From contig JACCIC010000018.1 of assembly GCA_018907035.1 (NCBI GenBank), positions 496,001-560,000 on the forward strand: a DNA stretch of 64,000 nt, given 5' to 3'. The DNA comes from Sycobia sp. Sy_11 (Eukaryota > Arthropoda > Insecta > Hymenoptera > Epichrysomallidae). Position 1 is the first letter of the stretch; each line of letters opens with the position of its first letter. Positions 13,214 through 24,881 of this stretch are shown one piece after another. The notes beneath the pieces are model-generated. The model ran no database searches, was not told the origin of the DNA, and worked only from the letters and a program-made list of their open reading frames with translations. Both the position numbers and the translations under genes were made by a program.

Positions 13214-14876
13214 CCATCAATAGCTATTACAATAGCTAAAGCAAATGTGTATAATAGGAAATAACTCGATAAAACACATCAACTGAATAATTTTGTACAT
13301 AGAAAATAAAAGAAATTGAATGAAAATTCATCGAAAAATAAATTTTGAATGTAAAATTATGTCAAATTTCACTTGAAGGATCTTTTTCATGCTCATCCAC
13401 TGAAATATTGCAAAACTTGAAAACTGTTTTGCTATTCGTCAAATGCCGATTTTTCTCGCACACAATTTTCACATACCGTAGCAACAAAAAAAAGAGAAAG
13501 TACAAAAAAAAATTTTTTTTTATTTAAATTCTCTTTATTCATTTTATGATTATTGTTTTATAATTAGTGTGGGAAACCACGAGATATTTAAGAATATCGG
13601 TATAAACAGGATGTGGTTGTTGGGAGCGGCAGCGTAATATTACAGAAAACATAATATCATCTATAATCGGAAGGTTATCCAAATACACTCGAATACACAT
13701 TTTTGCGTGTTTTGCGGACTTACAGAGGATTCCATAATGTTTACCAAATATCCTCGACTTAGGCGAAGCTGATGGCTTCTAATGCGAACAATAGAAGCTG
13801 AAAAATAATTTGGATTAAAAGCTCGTTTCAATGGATAATGGAAAATGCGACGTTCGCGCATTTTACCGCGTCAATTAAATTCTTTATGCACAATTTTTGC
13901 ATTTAAAATGACAAATGCTATTGAATTAATTTTATATTCTCCTCCCCTTTTTGGACGGTAATTTGCTCTTTTATTATGCCTCTGTCCGCATTCGCGCTCC
14001 TTTCATGCCTCGCTGACACGGCGCGGCGTTATACAAATCGGCGTTTATCTCACGCACCGCGAATGGCGGTTTACGCGCGGCGCAAGTATTTTTGTTATAT
14101 ATATATATACATGCAAACAAGCACACATTTAAATCAGAATGCTGGTATAATGGCGCTGGCGAATATTTACGAGGAAGTTGGTATATTATATAGATGTACT
14201 TTAAGCCGCGTGTAAGTATCTCGTATAATTTGCGACATCTTTTTTCTTTCCAATTGTGAGGTTCCAACGATTTGGAGATTACCTTTTTTTCCCCTATATC
14301 TGTACATTTCTTTTAAAAACTTTCATCATGTAAGTGTTAAACATCTGCTTTAATTATGTTTCATTTTTTTATACACACGCCAATTCAATGGGGATAATTC
14401 TACAACTTGCATTGTAATATCGTCTATTACATACGCATACACACATATCCAATATAATTTAACTTAGAACGAATCCGTTCGAAATCTCGCTTTTTCCCTT
14501 ACCAATCCACTCGGAGCGAATCATCGATCTATCATCGTCGGCAATACGCTATTCTCCATCTCCAAGAACTTACAGAGGTATGCATTGATAAAAAAAAAAA
14601 AAAAAAAAAAAAACAAAAAAAAAAAGAAAAAACAAAAAATTCCCACACCGATGCACAGAAATTTCGATGGCATCGCGAACGTGTGAAGAAAGGCCGATCG
14701 CGTCGATGTGGCGGCGAGATCGAATCGAACGAAATCGTGAAAAGCGCGGATCCTGTACAATGCAGCGAGAGCCAGCCTATACAGGCGAGGGCATTGCATC
14801 CATGCTCTTTCACGCGACGTGGTGCGCGAAACGACTTCCGGCGCGGCGTTGCTACTATACATATATATGTATAGAC

Positions 14877-14879
<3 letters not shown>

Positions 14880-14923
<44 letters not shown>

Positions 14924-15085
14924 CGTGTGTGCTTTTGTGCGTTTGTACATAGCCAGCTACGCTGGCGAACTAAACAATTTGGCGCTCGTTATCCCTGCGC
15001 CCACGCTTCGCTTCGTCGGCGGGGCTGTTTTGCGGCGTCCGCGATTCGGGGCGATCCGAAAGCTCGCCCCGCCGGTGCTTCTCTA

Positions 15086-15141
<56 letters not shown>
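14880..15141 (+). repeat. (TA)n and (CT)n tracts
   Basis: TA tract about 14880-14913 and CT tract about 15087-15141. The long plus-strand open frame across them is repeat-driven. Confidence 0.9.
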
Positions 15142-15143
<2 letters not shown>

Positions 15144-18100
15144 CCGCATGTTCCCCTATTACTGCGACTTTCTAGGTCGCTTTTTTCTTCTCAGAGAATC
15201 GCTGCGCTGTTTTTGCTCGTGTTTTGCAAGCAAGTTTTGCGTTGTCTTTTTGTTCTTATAGGAGAATGCGGCATTTGCTATATCGTCCCGCATATGGCAC
15301 GTACGTGTACTTTGAATATCAATGTTTTAAAACGATATAGGGCAAACAAATAACTATAACACTGATATTTAATCGAGCGTTTTACATGGTTTGGTGATTT
15401 TCTTCGTCTTTTTTTTTGGTCGTTATATACGGCGCGTTGTAAATACAATTTTTTACGCGAGTTTTAACGAAAGTGAACAATTTTTGCTATAAGTTATGGA
15501 TTATGGGGAAAAAAAAGTAACTATAGACTATATAATAGAGAAAAAATCCTTAATAACATTCATTTCATTCATTGGATCAGTTCTCATTCGTGCATGAGAC
15601 ATTTAATTAACGAGGAACATTTTTCAATAAACAATTCCGAATTTTTTTCAGTTGGAAAACAATTTGTTTAACGAAATAGTTGCTGTTGGTCTATTAAAAA
15701 ATAATTCATACGACGAAGCAGCCAAAATGCATAATATTCCGATATCGACCAATATGTGAACTTCCTGTCGTCATTATATATATATATACTGAAATGTAGA
15801 ACGTTTTTCTTATTTTATAAACATTAGTACTACATATATTTTATGCAATATTTAATTGTAAACTCTTCAATAAAACATGTTTCAATTATTATTTCAATGA
15901 GTTTTTTCATGATTTCAATTTTGTAGCAGGCACAGGTTACATTAAAAACGGTTTCGTTGACGAAACCTTCGGCAGTCGCGATCTGCTCCGCCGATCTGTG
16001 CAACAAACACTGCCGTAGGAATACGGATCCGATACAATGGCTCGCGTCTCATTGTCCAGATTCAGAAATTCATCCTGCTCGAGCGGCTCGAGTATTTTCG
16101 ACGATCAAAGAGTCCCCGGCCCTAGAATAATCTATGATTAATAGTTTGATGATAAAATTTAAACAGTGTACGTAGGTTATGGAGCGGTGTTTGAGAGTGA
16201 CATCTACTATGAAATTTCTATACTATATATATTTAAAAGTATACATTTAAAAAAATATTGCAAAATTCAAGCAATTCAATTTTCATAATATTTTTGTATA
16301 TAAATTTTCATTGTGAATATATAAACGTACCAATGCAATTAATGAGGAAATTTTTATAAATATTTATTTTATATCAATATTGGTAACAAATAAAGATATA
16401 ATCGATTTAAATATGTTTGAAAGAACTTTTTTATGTTATTAAAACACTATTACGCATGTTATATAAGCTCACCTTATTTTCGTTAATCTTGATGTCTTTA
16501 TTTCCTTTTTTTATATCACCTATTTACAAAATAATCCTTCCGTTCCAGCTCGTTTCACTTTTCATTATCGATACATTGTCCAAATTCAATTTATCATCAA
16601 ATTTTTTAATGCGATCATTATAATTACAAATTTATTGTCATTTCTATTCATAATAGTATTATTAAGTAGTTGGATGTGCTTTAATAGGAACGTCAATATA
16701 CACGTTTTGTTTTCCCAATATTATCGTAATCAATACAATTTATTTCATAAACGACAATACTTTCTTCACATATTTTTATTCAGTATTTTATTATTATGAT
16801 TATTATACGGGTGTTGAGGAATAATATATAAGGAATGCTAAAATGTGTTAATTTATTAAAGATATTGTTATTATTTTTACTATTCTTATTATTATAGTAA
16901 TAAAGTCGATGTTTGCTTATTCTATGTGGGATGTGACAGTTAATCAAGTTAGGAGGATAATGTTTTTCTAATCAATTGTCTGTAATAAATTTTTCTTTCA
17001 AAATTTTTTATTAGATAATATATTTCATACCTTTTAGAGATAATGAATAAATGATTAATCTTATTGTTATAATTTCAATTTATTACGCCAAATTTACATG
17101 TATCTCAATATTCGTAATTTATATCTTTAGCAATACGTATAACGACTATCATCGACATATCTGTACAAAAGTCTGATATAAAATTCTTGCGCCCAATCCG
17201 CGATCAATATATCTGTCAATATATGAAAAAAGTAGCATTATATCCTAAGTATACGTTATATAATTGAAAAATGTAAAAGCACTTTTCCAAAATCTCGATT
17301 ACTAATTTTTCGGAAAAATAATGAGAGTACATTGAAAGGAAATGTACGTAAGTAGGGCTATGGATACGGAAATAATTTCTCTTGTGTAATATTTATCTTT
17401 AAAGAAAAAAATACATTAACTATGTTCAATAATTTATTTGTCTTATTTGTTACTCTAACGGGTACCGGAAGGTTAGAACAGTTTAATTATAGAAACACAT
17501 ATATTAAAAATTATATAAATAAAACTTTTACCGATAGATCGACTGGCTTATTCGTCGGTTCCATTATGATTTGAAAAAAAAATCCAAAAAATGTAAAATC
17601 AATGCTTGCTGTAATATACGAAAGTTAAAAATTTCGCTAAATCACGGAGCTGCCAATCAAGAAGCTAATTGACTAGTAAAATATTCCCTGTCACAATGTA
17701 ACTATGTATAATCCTAGATATTGGTAAATATATGATAAACAATTGCAAGCTATACTATTTTTAGATATATTAAAGGCCTATGCATTTGGATCTTGTCCTA
17801 ACCTCCGCAATTCGACCGACGGTGAATTTATTAATCTTAAAATGCTGGACTTTTCGAAGTGTACGAACAGATTTACCGACGCTAGATTTGTTCGGGTGTT
17901 ACATCAGATAAATTGCTGGTATGGATATATACGATTTACTTAGTACATTAAATATATTAGAATAGTTTTGCACTTTTACGTACTTCGATTAGTGGGAATG
18001 AGTAACAATGTACGTTTAAAATACCGTATAAATAGAGTTGAATCGTTAATTTGTTTAATAAAAAAAATCAGTTCAAAGTCGTAAATGACTTTTTTTTAAT

Positions 18101-18484
18101 AAATAAAATTCGTCGTGACTTTGCTAACTAATTTTACTGAACTGGCCGAGCAATAATGAATCGAGCAATTGTCAAACGGGTCGAAATTAAAAATGGATCC
18201 AGGTTTCAAATTATAAATTACCGATGGCCTGCAATAAATTAATTTCACAAATAAAAATATGTGTATATTACGCGCAGCAATAGATGCGCGCGGGATCGAC
18301 AAACGCATTTTCTAGGTTATCTCCCCCCCCCCTCCTGAGTTGGCCAATAATTTTTGCCAGGATGAAAATCGTTCGCGCGCGCGCGTCCACAAGCTGGAAC
18401 GAACGGACTTCATCCGGCCACGCTCAAATACGCCAATTATCCCTGCACAACCGATTCATTCGCGTCGCGTCTACGTCGTTTCAG

Positions 18485-18638
18485 GAAGTACTCGGCTTTG
18501 AAATACACCCTGGCGACGACGATACTGACCATCTGGCTCTGCGACTGGAGGCTCGTCTGCGACAAGATACCCTACTACAGGAGCAAGTATGCAAGGGGCG
18601 TGCCGCGATTCTACTCGCTCGAGCCGACGTATTACTAA
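18485..18638 (+). CDS. UQCR11: Complex III subunit 10 (UQCR11 / 6.4 kDa type), last exon
   Basis: A plus-strand terminal exon after acceptor GTCGTTTCAG: one base completing a codon, 50 codons, then TAA at 18636-18638. It encodes the single membrane-spanning subunit of mitochondrial cytochrome bc1 complex known as UQCR11 (6.4 kDa subunit). A hydrophobic segment (LKYTLATTILTIWL) is followed by CDWRLVCDKIPYYRSKYARG, matching the family signature (T)DWR-x4-(V/I)PY-x3-K(F/Y) of the human 56-residue protein. Codons are strongly GC-ending, unlike the surrounding AT-rich DNA. There is a C-terminal extension of about 14 residues beyond the human end. An AATAAA signal lies 60 nt past the stop. The first coding exon was not firmly found: phase-compatible ATG-plus-donor candidates end at 17723 and 14211, but neither resembles the conserved N-terminus. 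No ATG lies in this frame between the acceptor and an upstream in-frame TGA at 18363. Confidence 0.72.
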
Positions 18639-18697
18639 CGAGCTGGCGTTAATCTGCAACGACACAATACCTTGAGATGTATTCTGTGGATAAGAGA

Positions 18698-18703
18698 ATA
18701 AAG
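18698..18703 (+). promoter_or_regulatory. Poly(A) signal of the UQCR11-like gene
   Basis: AATAAA 60 nt downstream of the TAA at 18636-18638, giving the short 3' UTR expected of a housekeeping mitochondrial gene. Confidence 0.55.
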
Positions 18704-19349
18704 CTTTTCGGTATCGTAATATGTCTGTTGAATTAATTCGGCCCCATGTGTACAGAGATATTGATCTAAAAACGCTTTTTCTTTTTAATTGAAATCATGG
18801 GAAAAATTAGATGATCGATGTATTTTATTATTTTCCTTTTGAAGAAGTCGGTAAGTAAATTTTTAAAAAATTGAAAAATTTAAAAGTTTTATACAAGTGA
18901 CAATTGTTAAGCACTGCATCGAGCAGCGCCATATTTTGGTTATTCCGACCAAAGAAAAAACGAAATATTGCCTCTTTTTATCCTTAGTACTTAGTACACT
19001 AAGTTTTTTTTTTGTATAAATAAAACAATGTATTATACGAAAAGCCTTATATATAAGTATCCATCAATCGCTCGCTTCAACCAAAAGCGTAAGAGCTTTT
19101 ATTTCTACAAACATTATATGTGTATAATCTTAGAATGGCATTCGAAACTCCGACAAAGTCAAATCCACTCGATAGAGTATACCGTATATACATATATATA
19201 AATCTATGGACTCCTCCCCTTTGACAGAAGATCTAGGATATGTAGTCTGGCCGCGAACGAGAAGCGCTCGCCAATAAGCCGATATCGAGGGGAGAGTTTC
19301 GACAGCGTCTGTCATCGAGTTATAGAAACTTTCCAATTCGTTAGATGTC

Positions 19350-19408
<59 letters not shown>

Positions 19409-20479
19409 CCAGAAATTTTGGGGCTTTATTAGAAATACGTCTGTTCGCCACCGTCTGTCGATGCGGCGCACAATGAAATCTGCGGTCCGAGGCTTGATTA
19501 AGCGAATTCAGAGAATATATGGATATCGAACGTGCGTGGGGCTATAATAATTTATCGGGATTGTGAAATACAGAGCTAATGGATTTTTTTTGTAATTTCA
19601 GTAAAACGATAGACATAGTGAAAACGGTTAAACATTCTGCGTATGTGTGTGTAAATATATAAATGAGAAAGAGCGTGAGTGAGTATATTACCGACTCTTT
19701 TGAATACTATCGAGATGCTGCTGCCAATCGCGCTGGTTCAATCTGAGTAAGACTCTTAAAAAATTTTACAATAAAAAAAATTATAATAATAAAAATACAT
19801 TTTGTTCAGATTAATGTGTTTCTACTTTCTTTACACGTTATTATACCGATATAGAAATTTAACATAATCGCTATCGTCGACATTAAAATTTGTTTTGAAC
19901 AAAATGACGGTCGAAGAGCAAATTTTATTTTTTAAATTTAATTTCTTAAATACATTAAATTTTTGACAAAAATTACCAAAGAACTAAGATATTTTATGAT
20001 TTCCAAATGATTGCCCTTGAAAAAGTCATTACTTTTGAAAAAAAAAATCTGAAATAAATAGAACTCTCGATAGAACTATTCATTGGCAAATTCTATGAAA
20101 TTTGAATTCATAGAAATTTTTTAGGCTAGGTCCAACGATTTTGAGATACAATTAGTATAGAAAAATTAAAAAAATAAGATCTTTCTTTAAAATTTAGACA
20201 TCTATAGTATATACTGACGCTTACAATTTGTTTATAGATTTTGCGCCAATAAAAGAGTTATGTATTAAAAAAAAATTCAATCGGAAAAACGCGTTCCTTA
20301 TAATTTTTATATTCTGTTTACAAAACGTGAATTCCCTTCATTATAGTTTAATTAATATTTCTTATAAATTTTCTTTCAGTTTACAATATTATGTTTACCA
20401 ACTCGATCAATCAATACAATCTTTAAAAAATTTGACTCAATTAAAAACGAAAAATAATTTACTAATTATAACATCATTA

Positions 20480-20700
20480 GTAAATTCGTTTAATAGTATC
20501 TATAGTAGCGATGTTATTCAATTTCGCGATTTGTATTCAGATTCGATGATAAAGCGATCCGAACAGATTCCGATTGAAACAGTAATCTTATTTGTTCTAC
20601 AGAGTCCGCATCAGATTCCGCTGAAAGTCCCATTCCAATTCCTACACGGACTGTAGATCGTACAACGATCGCGTTGAGCTGTCGAGAACGATTAAAAAAA
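20480..20700. repeat. Degenerate repeat built on a GGAATCTG/CAGATTCC core
   Basis: Several copies of a core reading CAGATTCCG (plus strand), spaced irregularly between 20535 and 20640, in a segment with higher GC than its flanks. On the minus strand it follows a T-rich acceptor-like site (AATCGTTCTCGACAG) and stays open for about 55 codons, but the peptide reflects the repeat (for example GLSAESDADSVEQIRLL). I regard it as a repeat rather than an exon. Confidence 0.4.
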
Positions 20701-21534
20701 AAAAAACAAAAAATTCAGCTCGCCAAAAAGATATCGTCGTATCTTCTTTTCCCACGGTGCGAGAACACCGCCAATATGAAAAGGAGCTCCTTTACTCGAT
20801 ATTCGGAGTCAAATTTCGTCGTTCGAAGGATTAAGTCGGCCTCCTAATACTTGTTCCGAAACCGCGCTCGCAAATACACTTAAAAGTGCATAAGTGAAAG
20901 TCACGCGATCGAACGTCTTTCGAAGATTTTGCTAATCCAATATAGCAATGCCTTCAATATCTCCGCATATTATCGAAAGCTTTTACATCTTCTAAAGGAA
21001 AAGCAAGTAGAAAAAAAATTGTATTTTTTCAATACCCAGTCTCTCATACTTTTATACGTCTCTTATTTTGTACGTTTGCATTCACATACTACAGAATTTG
21101 ACGGGGGAGGGGAAGGGGAAAGATGCTCTCCAGCTCATCAAACAGAGAAAACAGAGTTCAGCATATATGAAACAATCGGATTACCTGCCGTTTGTCCAAT
21201 TAATTATTCTCAAATGTATCAATTTCGACTTAGAATTGAACATTCTAACTCTACATGAAGTGCACTTTTGAATTGATGCACGAGAAACAGAGAGAGAGAG
21301 AGACAGACAAAGAAGCGGCTGTATTTAAAATTGTTTCGCAATCTTTTGCTTGAATTTTAATTAAAAATATACATCCACTAATTTTATGTAACATTTACAA
21401 CTTAGTGATGGAAACTTAGATAAAACGTGAGATTTATATAGTCTACTCTTGGAATTTTCCTTTCGGTACATAGAACATATAATATATTGTAGTGTTTGTA
21501 TATTGTTTCATTAAGTCTACTGTTAAATCCACAA

Positions 21535-21536
<2 letters not shown>

Positions 21537-21594
<58 letters not shown>

Positions 21595-21714
21595 GCAGAG
21601 GAACAGAGATAATAACCACTGACCTAGTTAAAGAAAACTGCTTCCGTCGCGGAAAGTACGGGAGAGACGTAAAGACCAAACCTAGAAACGCATTCGTATA
21701 AGAAAAGTTTCCTT

Positions 21715-21766
<52 letters not shown>

Positions 21767-21777
21767 CACTTTTTAAA

Positions 21778-21863
<86 letters not shown>
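21537..21863 (+). repeat. Cluster of (TA)n, (CA)n, (TA)n tracts
   Basis: TA tracts at 21537-21591, 21719-21765 and 21822-21863, with a CA tract at 21780-21821 joined to the last one. Spurious open frames of Tyr-Ile repeats arise here. Confidence 0.95.
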
Positions 21864-21866
<3 letters not shown>

Positions 21867-23093
21867 CATATCATGATGCTTGATAGGAAGGAGCGAATTC
21901 ATATAAAGCTAGAATGATTTGTTTAAGAATATCGAATGTTAGAAAACAAAATATAAAAAAAGTATGTACAATTTTTTTCTCTTTTTAAAAAAGCTTTAGA
22001 ATATCGTGTTTTTGTTTTATATTCATTTTAATGTTTCTACTTTAACGGAAAAATAGAAACAAGAACCTATTAAATACAATTATTTAAATTTTTACTGAAT
22101 CACATATTATAGTCAATATGACACTGTTTTTCATAAAAGAAATTTGTTTTTCTTTTTGACCTTTTAATCAACACTATATAAAACCATCTTAATACTACGA
22201 TATTAAAGAAACGCAAAATTGTCAATATTCAAACTGATATACGGTATATCGACCGAAATATCGACAAGATCTCGATAGACCTTATATATTTAAAATAAAA
22301 TGTCACGTGAGCTACTTACAAATTACTAATATCGAGCGTTATTACAATTTTTTTACAATCAATCTACGTACTTACAGACAGCACCTTCTTATACTGCTTC
22401 ATAATGCATATAAACTATTATGAAAAGTATTTTCTGACATAACATGCACCTCTTTTTTTTTCTTTTCTTCGTACTTTCCTGTTACGCGCAAGCCACAGTT
22501 ATTCCACAAACATTAATAAAGCATCCTCTTGATTCAAGCATTCCTCGTAGTTCGTGTTATGTGCCTTCTTTCTTTTCTTTTTCGAATTCGCAATCAGAAT
22601 AACAATTCAATTGTCTGGCCTTTAAGTATGCGAATTTTATTCGCCAAGAAAACATGACAAAGAACGAGGCTTCAAAGTGCTTACTTATTACGTGTCTTCA
22701 TTTTACTTAAGAATTCTATATAAAAAATATTTGATATACAGCAGCCAAATAGTTGCTACCGTTTTGTGAATAATAATATTATTTCAACATCGAATTAAGC
22801 AATTTAACCCTTTTGTTTTTCTTGTTTATTATCAGCATTGTATAAGCCCTTAAGACAATGTGACACACATTTATTTGACTTTAACATTAATTTAATAAAA
22901 CTACTTTTTATAGAAATAAGTGATTTGCTTGAAACTATCTTCAAATTATTTATCTTTATTTATGTTCATTTGAATGTGCATTATTAGAAACTTCTTATAC
23001 CATTATCACAATTTTCTTTTACTAATCTTCATAAAATATAAAATGTTTTTTAAATGGAAGATTAGTAAATAGTAACTGCATTAAATGTATGAA

Positions 23094-23096
<3 letters not shown>

Positions 23097-23145
<49 letters not shown>
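23097..23145 (+). repeat. (TA)n tract leading into (GTAT)n
   Basis: A TA dinucleotide tract of about 48 bp that grades into the tetranucleotide repeat bounding the hammerhead element. Confidence 0.95.
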
Positions 23146-23157
<12 letters not shown>

Positions 23158-23497
23158 GTATGTATTATTACAGTCCCTGATGAGGAGCCGTAGCGAGCTC
23201 GAAACGTTGGACAAGTCTTCAATTAGGTAAGGGTGTTGGGGACAGTCAGACTGCACCTTACTAACAAAGAATTTTTTCAGCTAATATTTTATTTTCAGAT
23301 TAGTCTACGGGGGTGAATGTAAACAAGGACAGTCTGACTGTCATTATCATTTTAATTTAATTTTTAATTTAATGTTTATTTTTAATTTTAATTTTATTTT
23401 TATTTATTTTTTTTTTTATTTTTAGATTGAATTGATTGGACTGTAAGACCAATAAAAAAAATATTTATTAATTTGTATGTATGTATGTATGTATAAG
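23145..23497 (+). mobile_element. Short hammerhead-bearing repeat flanked by (GTAT)n
   Basis: A unit of roughly 310 bp lies between two tetranucleotide tracts (23145-23164 and about 23477-23496). It starts with the hammerhead motif. It also carries an inverted pair, GGACAGTCAGACTG at 23240-23253 and CAGTCTGACTGTC at 23330-23342, then a T-rich stretch and AATAAAAAAAATA near the right tract. There is no reverse transcriptase frame. This is compatible with the terminal piece of a Penelope-like element or a non-autonomous retrozyme-like repeat. Boundaries are approximate. Confidence 0.5.
23173..23212 (+). ncRNA. Hammerhead ribozyme motif (type I, short stem III)
   Basis: All conserved hammerhead elements occur in order. 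Stem I 5' arm GTCC is at 23173-23176 and core CTGATGA at 23177-23183. Stem II is at 23184-23200 (GAGC and GCTC arms around an 8-nt loop, with one bulged G next to the closing G-C). Core GAAA is at 23201-23204, the minimal self-complementary stem III is ACGT (23204-23207), cleavage base U is at 23208, and the stem I 3' arm GGAC is at 23209-23212. GTCC and GGAC are perfect complements directly abutting the core. Minimal-stem-III hammerheads of this kind are known in Penelope-like retroelements and retrozyme-like repeats and often act as dimers. The bulged G may weaken folding. Activity is inferred, not shown. Confidence 0.75.
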
Positions 23498-23499
23498 CC

Positions 23500-24380
23500 T
23501 AGCAGAATAGGATCGCAATCAGACTTCTTATCAGTTATTTTACTTTGAAATGTGAATTTGTAATACTAACGAAGTATCTCTATTTTCTATTTTATCAAAA
23601 ACCTTAAGTTTAATTAAAAACCTTTTAATGCAGATTTTTTTTTACATAAACGAATTTTTCCATTTTATATTTAAATAAAATATAATTTAAATAAAGCTAT
23701 TATTAAAGATAAAGAATAATAATAAGAATATATTTGTTAATAAATTTAATTTTAAAATAACAATCTTGTATTACATTGCTATTATAATACATAGTACCGT
23801 CTACAGTTGGGCAAGGAAAAGGAAAGGAAATAATGTAACAAGGAAAAAGGTTTCAGTAAAAGATGAAAATGTCAATTTAATTAAATAAGTTCTGCATTTT
23901 ACAAAGCAATAAGTTACATAGGTTTCCTTATAAGACGATCAAACAACTTACATATAGTTTTTATAATTCCTTTATACATAAAATGAACACGTAAATCTAA
24001 AACGTTCCGATTGACAGGCAGAACACCATCGCATCATATATACTTGTAAAGTGTCATCGTTCTGAAAAGCGTAGTGTCTTATATTCGTGCTTTTAATTCA
24101 CTTAAATAAACATTCGATTTATTCTTACATCTTTTAGTTTCTTTCATTCGATAAGGCTACTCAGAACTGACGTACCTCCGAATTAAAAAAGCTCTTATAT
24201 ATATTACAAATTATAAACGAGAATATTCTTTCATGAAACTAACAGAAAAAAAAAACATAAAACAAATAGTTATTGTTATTTGACAGTTTAAAAGGAAAAA
24301 GCTGTTGGGATATTGCTTTTAATAATTCTGTGTCTCCTTAATATAGTTAAAGTTTATTATTGCCGTAGCACAACGGAGGT
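23500..24380. other. AT-rich region downstream of Mhcl
   Basis: No gene recognised; possible distal minus-strand poly(A) signals for Mhcl at 24358-24353 and 24122-24117. Confidence 0.4.
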
Positions 24381-24410
24381 AGGTCCTTACTTACACTCTG
24401 CCCTCCCTTG

Positions 24411-24881
24411 GCGCTCGTAGCCAAAAATTGATTTATTTGGAAGACTTGGAAGGGCGGCGTTTTGACGGCGACGTGTCCTATCTGTGAAGAGCGCTAGCAC
24501 CAAAACATAAGGTTCACCGATTACCATTTCATTGGCAGTACAAATTTCGCGTTATTCTCCGTTATAGGCTTTATTACAATGGCTTTGATAGAAATGCTAA
24601 CGAGCGAATTGCTCCGTCACTGCGCTGAATATTGATCAGTTCTCCCAACGATTATTATAATTAAGGAGCTGTAGGGGCTCCTGAATAATAAAAAAAATTA
24701 ATAATTAAGGCTAAACTTTTTGAACGTTACAGCTTCACGCCGTTAACTGCGCAATATGCTTTGATTATCAGTCGATCCCTCGATTTATGATATTGTTTCC
24801 GATTCTTCATGAATGTCCTTCTCCTCAACCTTTGTTCTCCGTGTTTTCATCCTCAGACTCGAAGTCCGTTATTGGCATGGA
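24411..24881 (-). other. Mhcl: Mhcl 3' untranslated region (approximate)
   Basis: Sequence downstream of the stop on the minus strand. Candidate AATAAA poly(A) signals read on the minus strand are at 24437-24432, 24358-24353 and 24122-24117; the first would give a 3' UTR of about 0.5 kb. The block 24388-24560 has higher GC content and complexity than its surroundings. It also contains an acceptor-like CTCTTCACAG and a strong donor-like GTAAGTAAG, so part of it may be an additional exon. The exact transcript end cannot be fixed from sequence alone. Confidence 0.4.

Larger units (their letters stand above)
12815..17700. other. Intergenic region between the BEL element and the UQCR11-like gene
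   Basis: Mainly AT-rich with microsatellites. At 15926-16140 a GC-richer segment is open on both strands for more than 50 codons (see findings). ATG-plus-donor candidates for the UQCR11 first exon fall at 14150-14211 and, just right of this block, at 17704-17723; both are weak. Confidence 0.4.
18704..23090. other. Intergenic region, no supported gene
   Basis: AT-rich with the (TA)n tract at 19357-19407 and the cluster at 21.5-21.9 kb. Open frames at 19130-19336 (minus) and 20929-21271 (plus) look partly protein-like but lack partner exons or recognisable domains. Confidence 0.4.

Noticed and set aside
14667..15353. A 228-codon plus-strand open frame with Tyr-Ile and Ser-Leu runs
   Set aside because: It is a read-through of a (TA)n and a (CT)n microsatellite; there is no domain, splice logic or sensible codon use outside the repeats.
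18284..18652. A 122-codon plus-strand open frame starting ATG at 18284
   Set aside because: It overlaps the UQCR11-like exon in another frame. The codon pattern and family signature belong to the frame ending at 18638.
19130..19336. A 68-codon minus-strand frame that looks protein-like (NSMTDAVETLPSISAYWRAL)
   Set aside because: No partner exon, no recognisable family, and its C-terminal half runs into TA-rich sequence; insufficient to call a gene.
21068..21271. Plus-strand frame with NLTGEGKGKDALQLIKQRKQ after an acceptor-like site
   Set aside because: No matching upstream exon and the rest of the frame is AT-rich and unlike a domain; left as chance.
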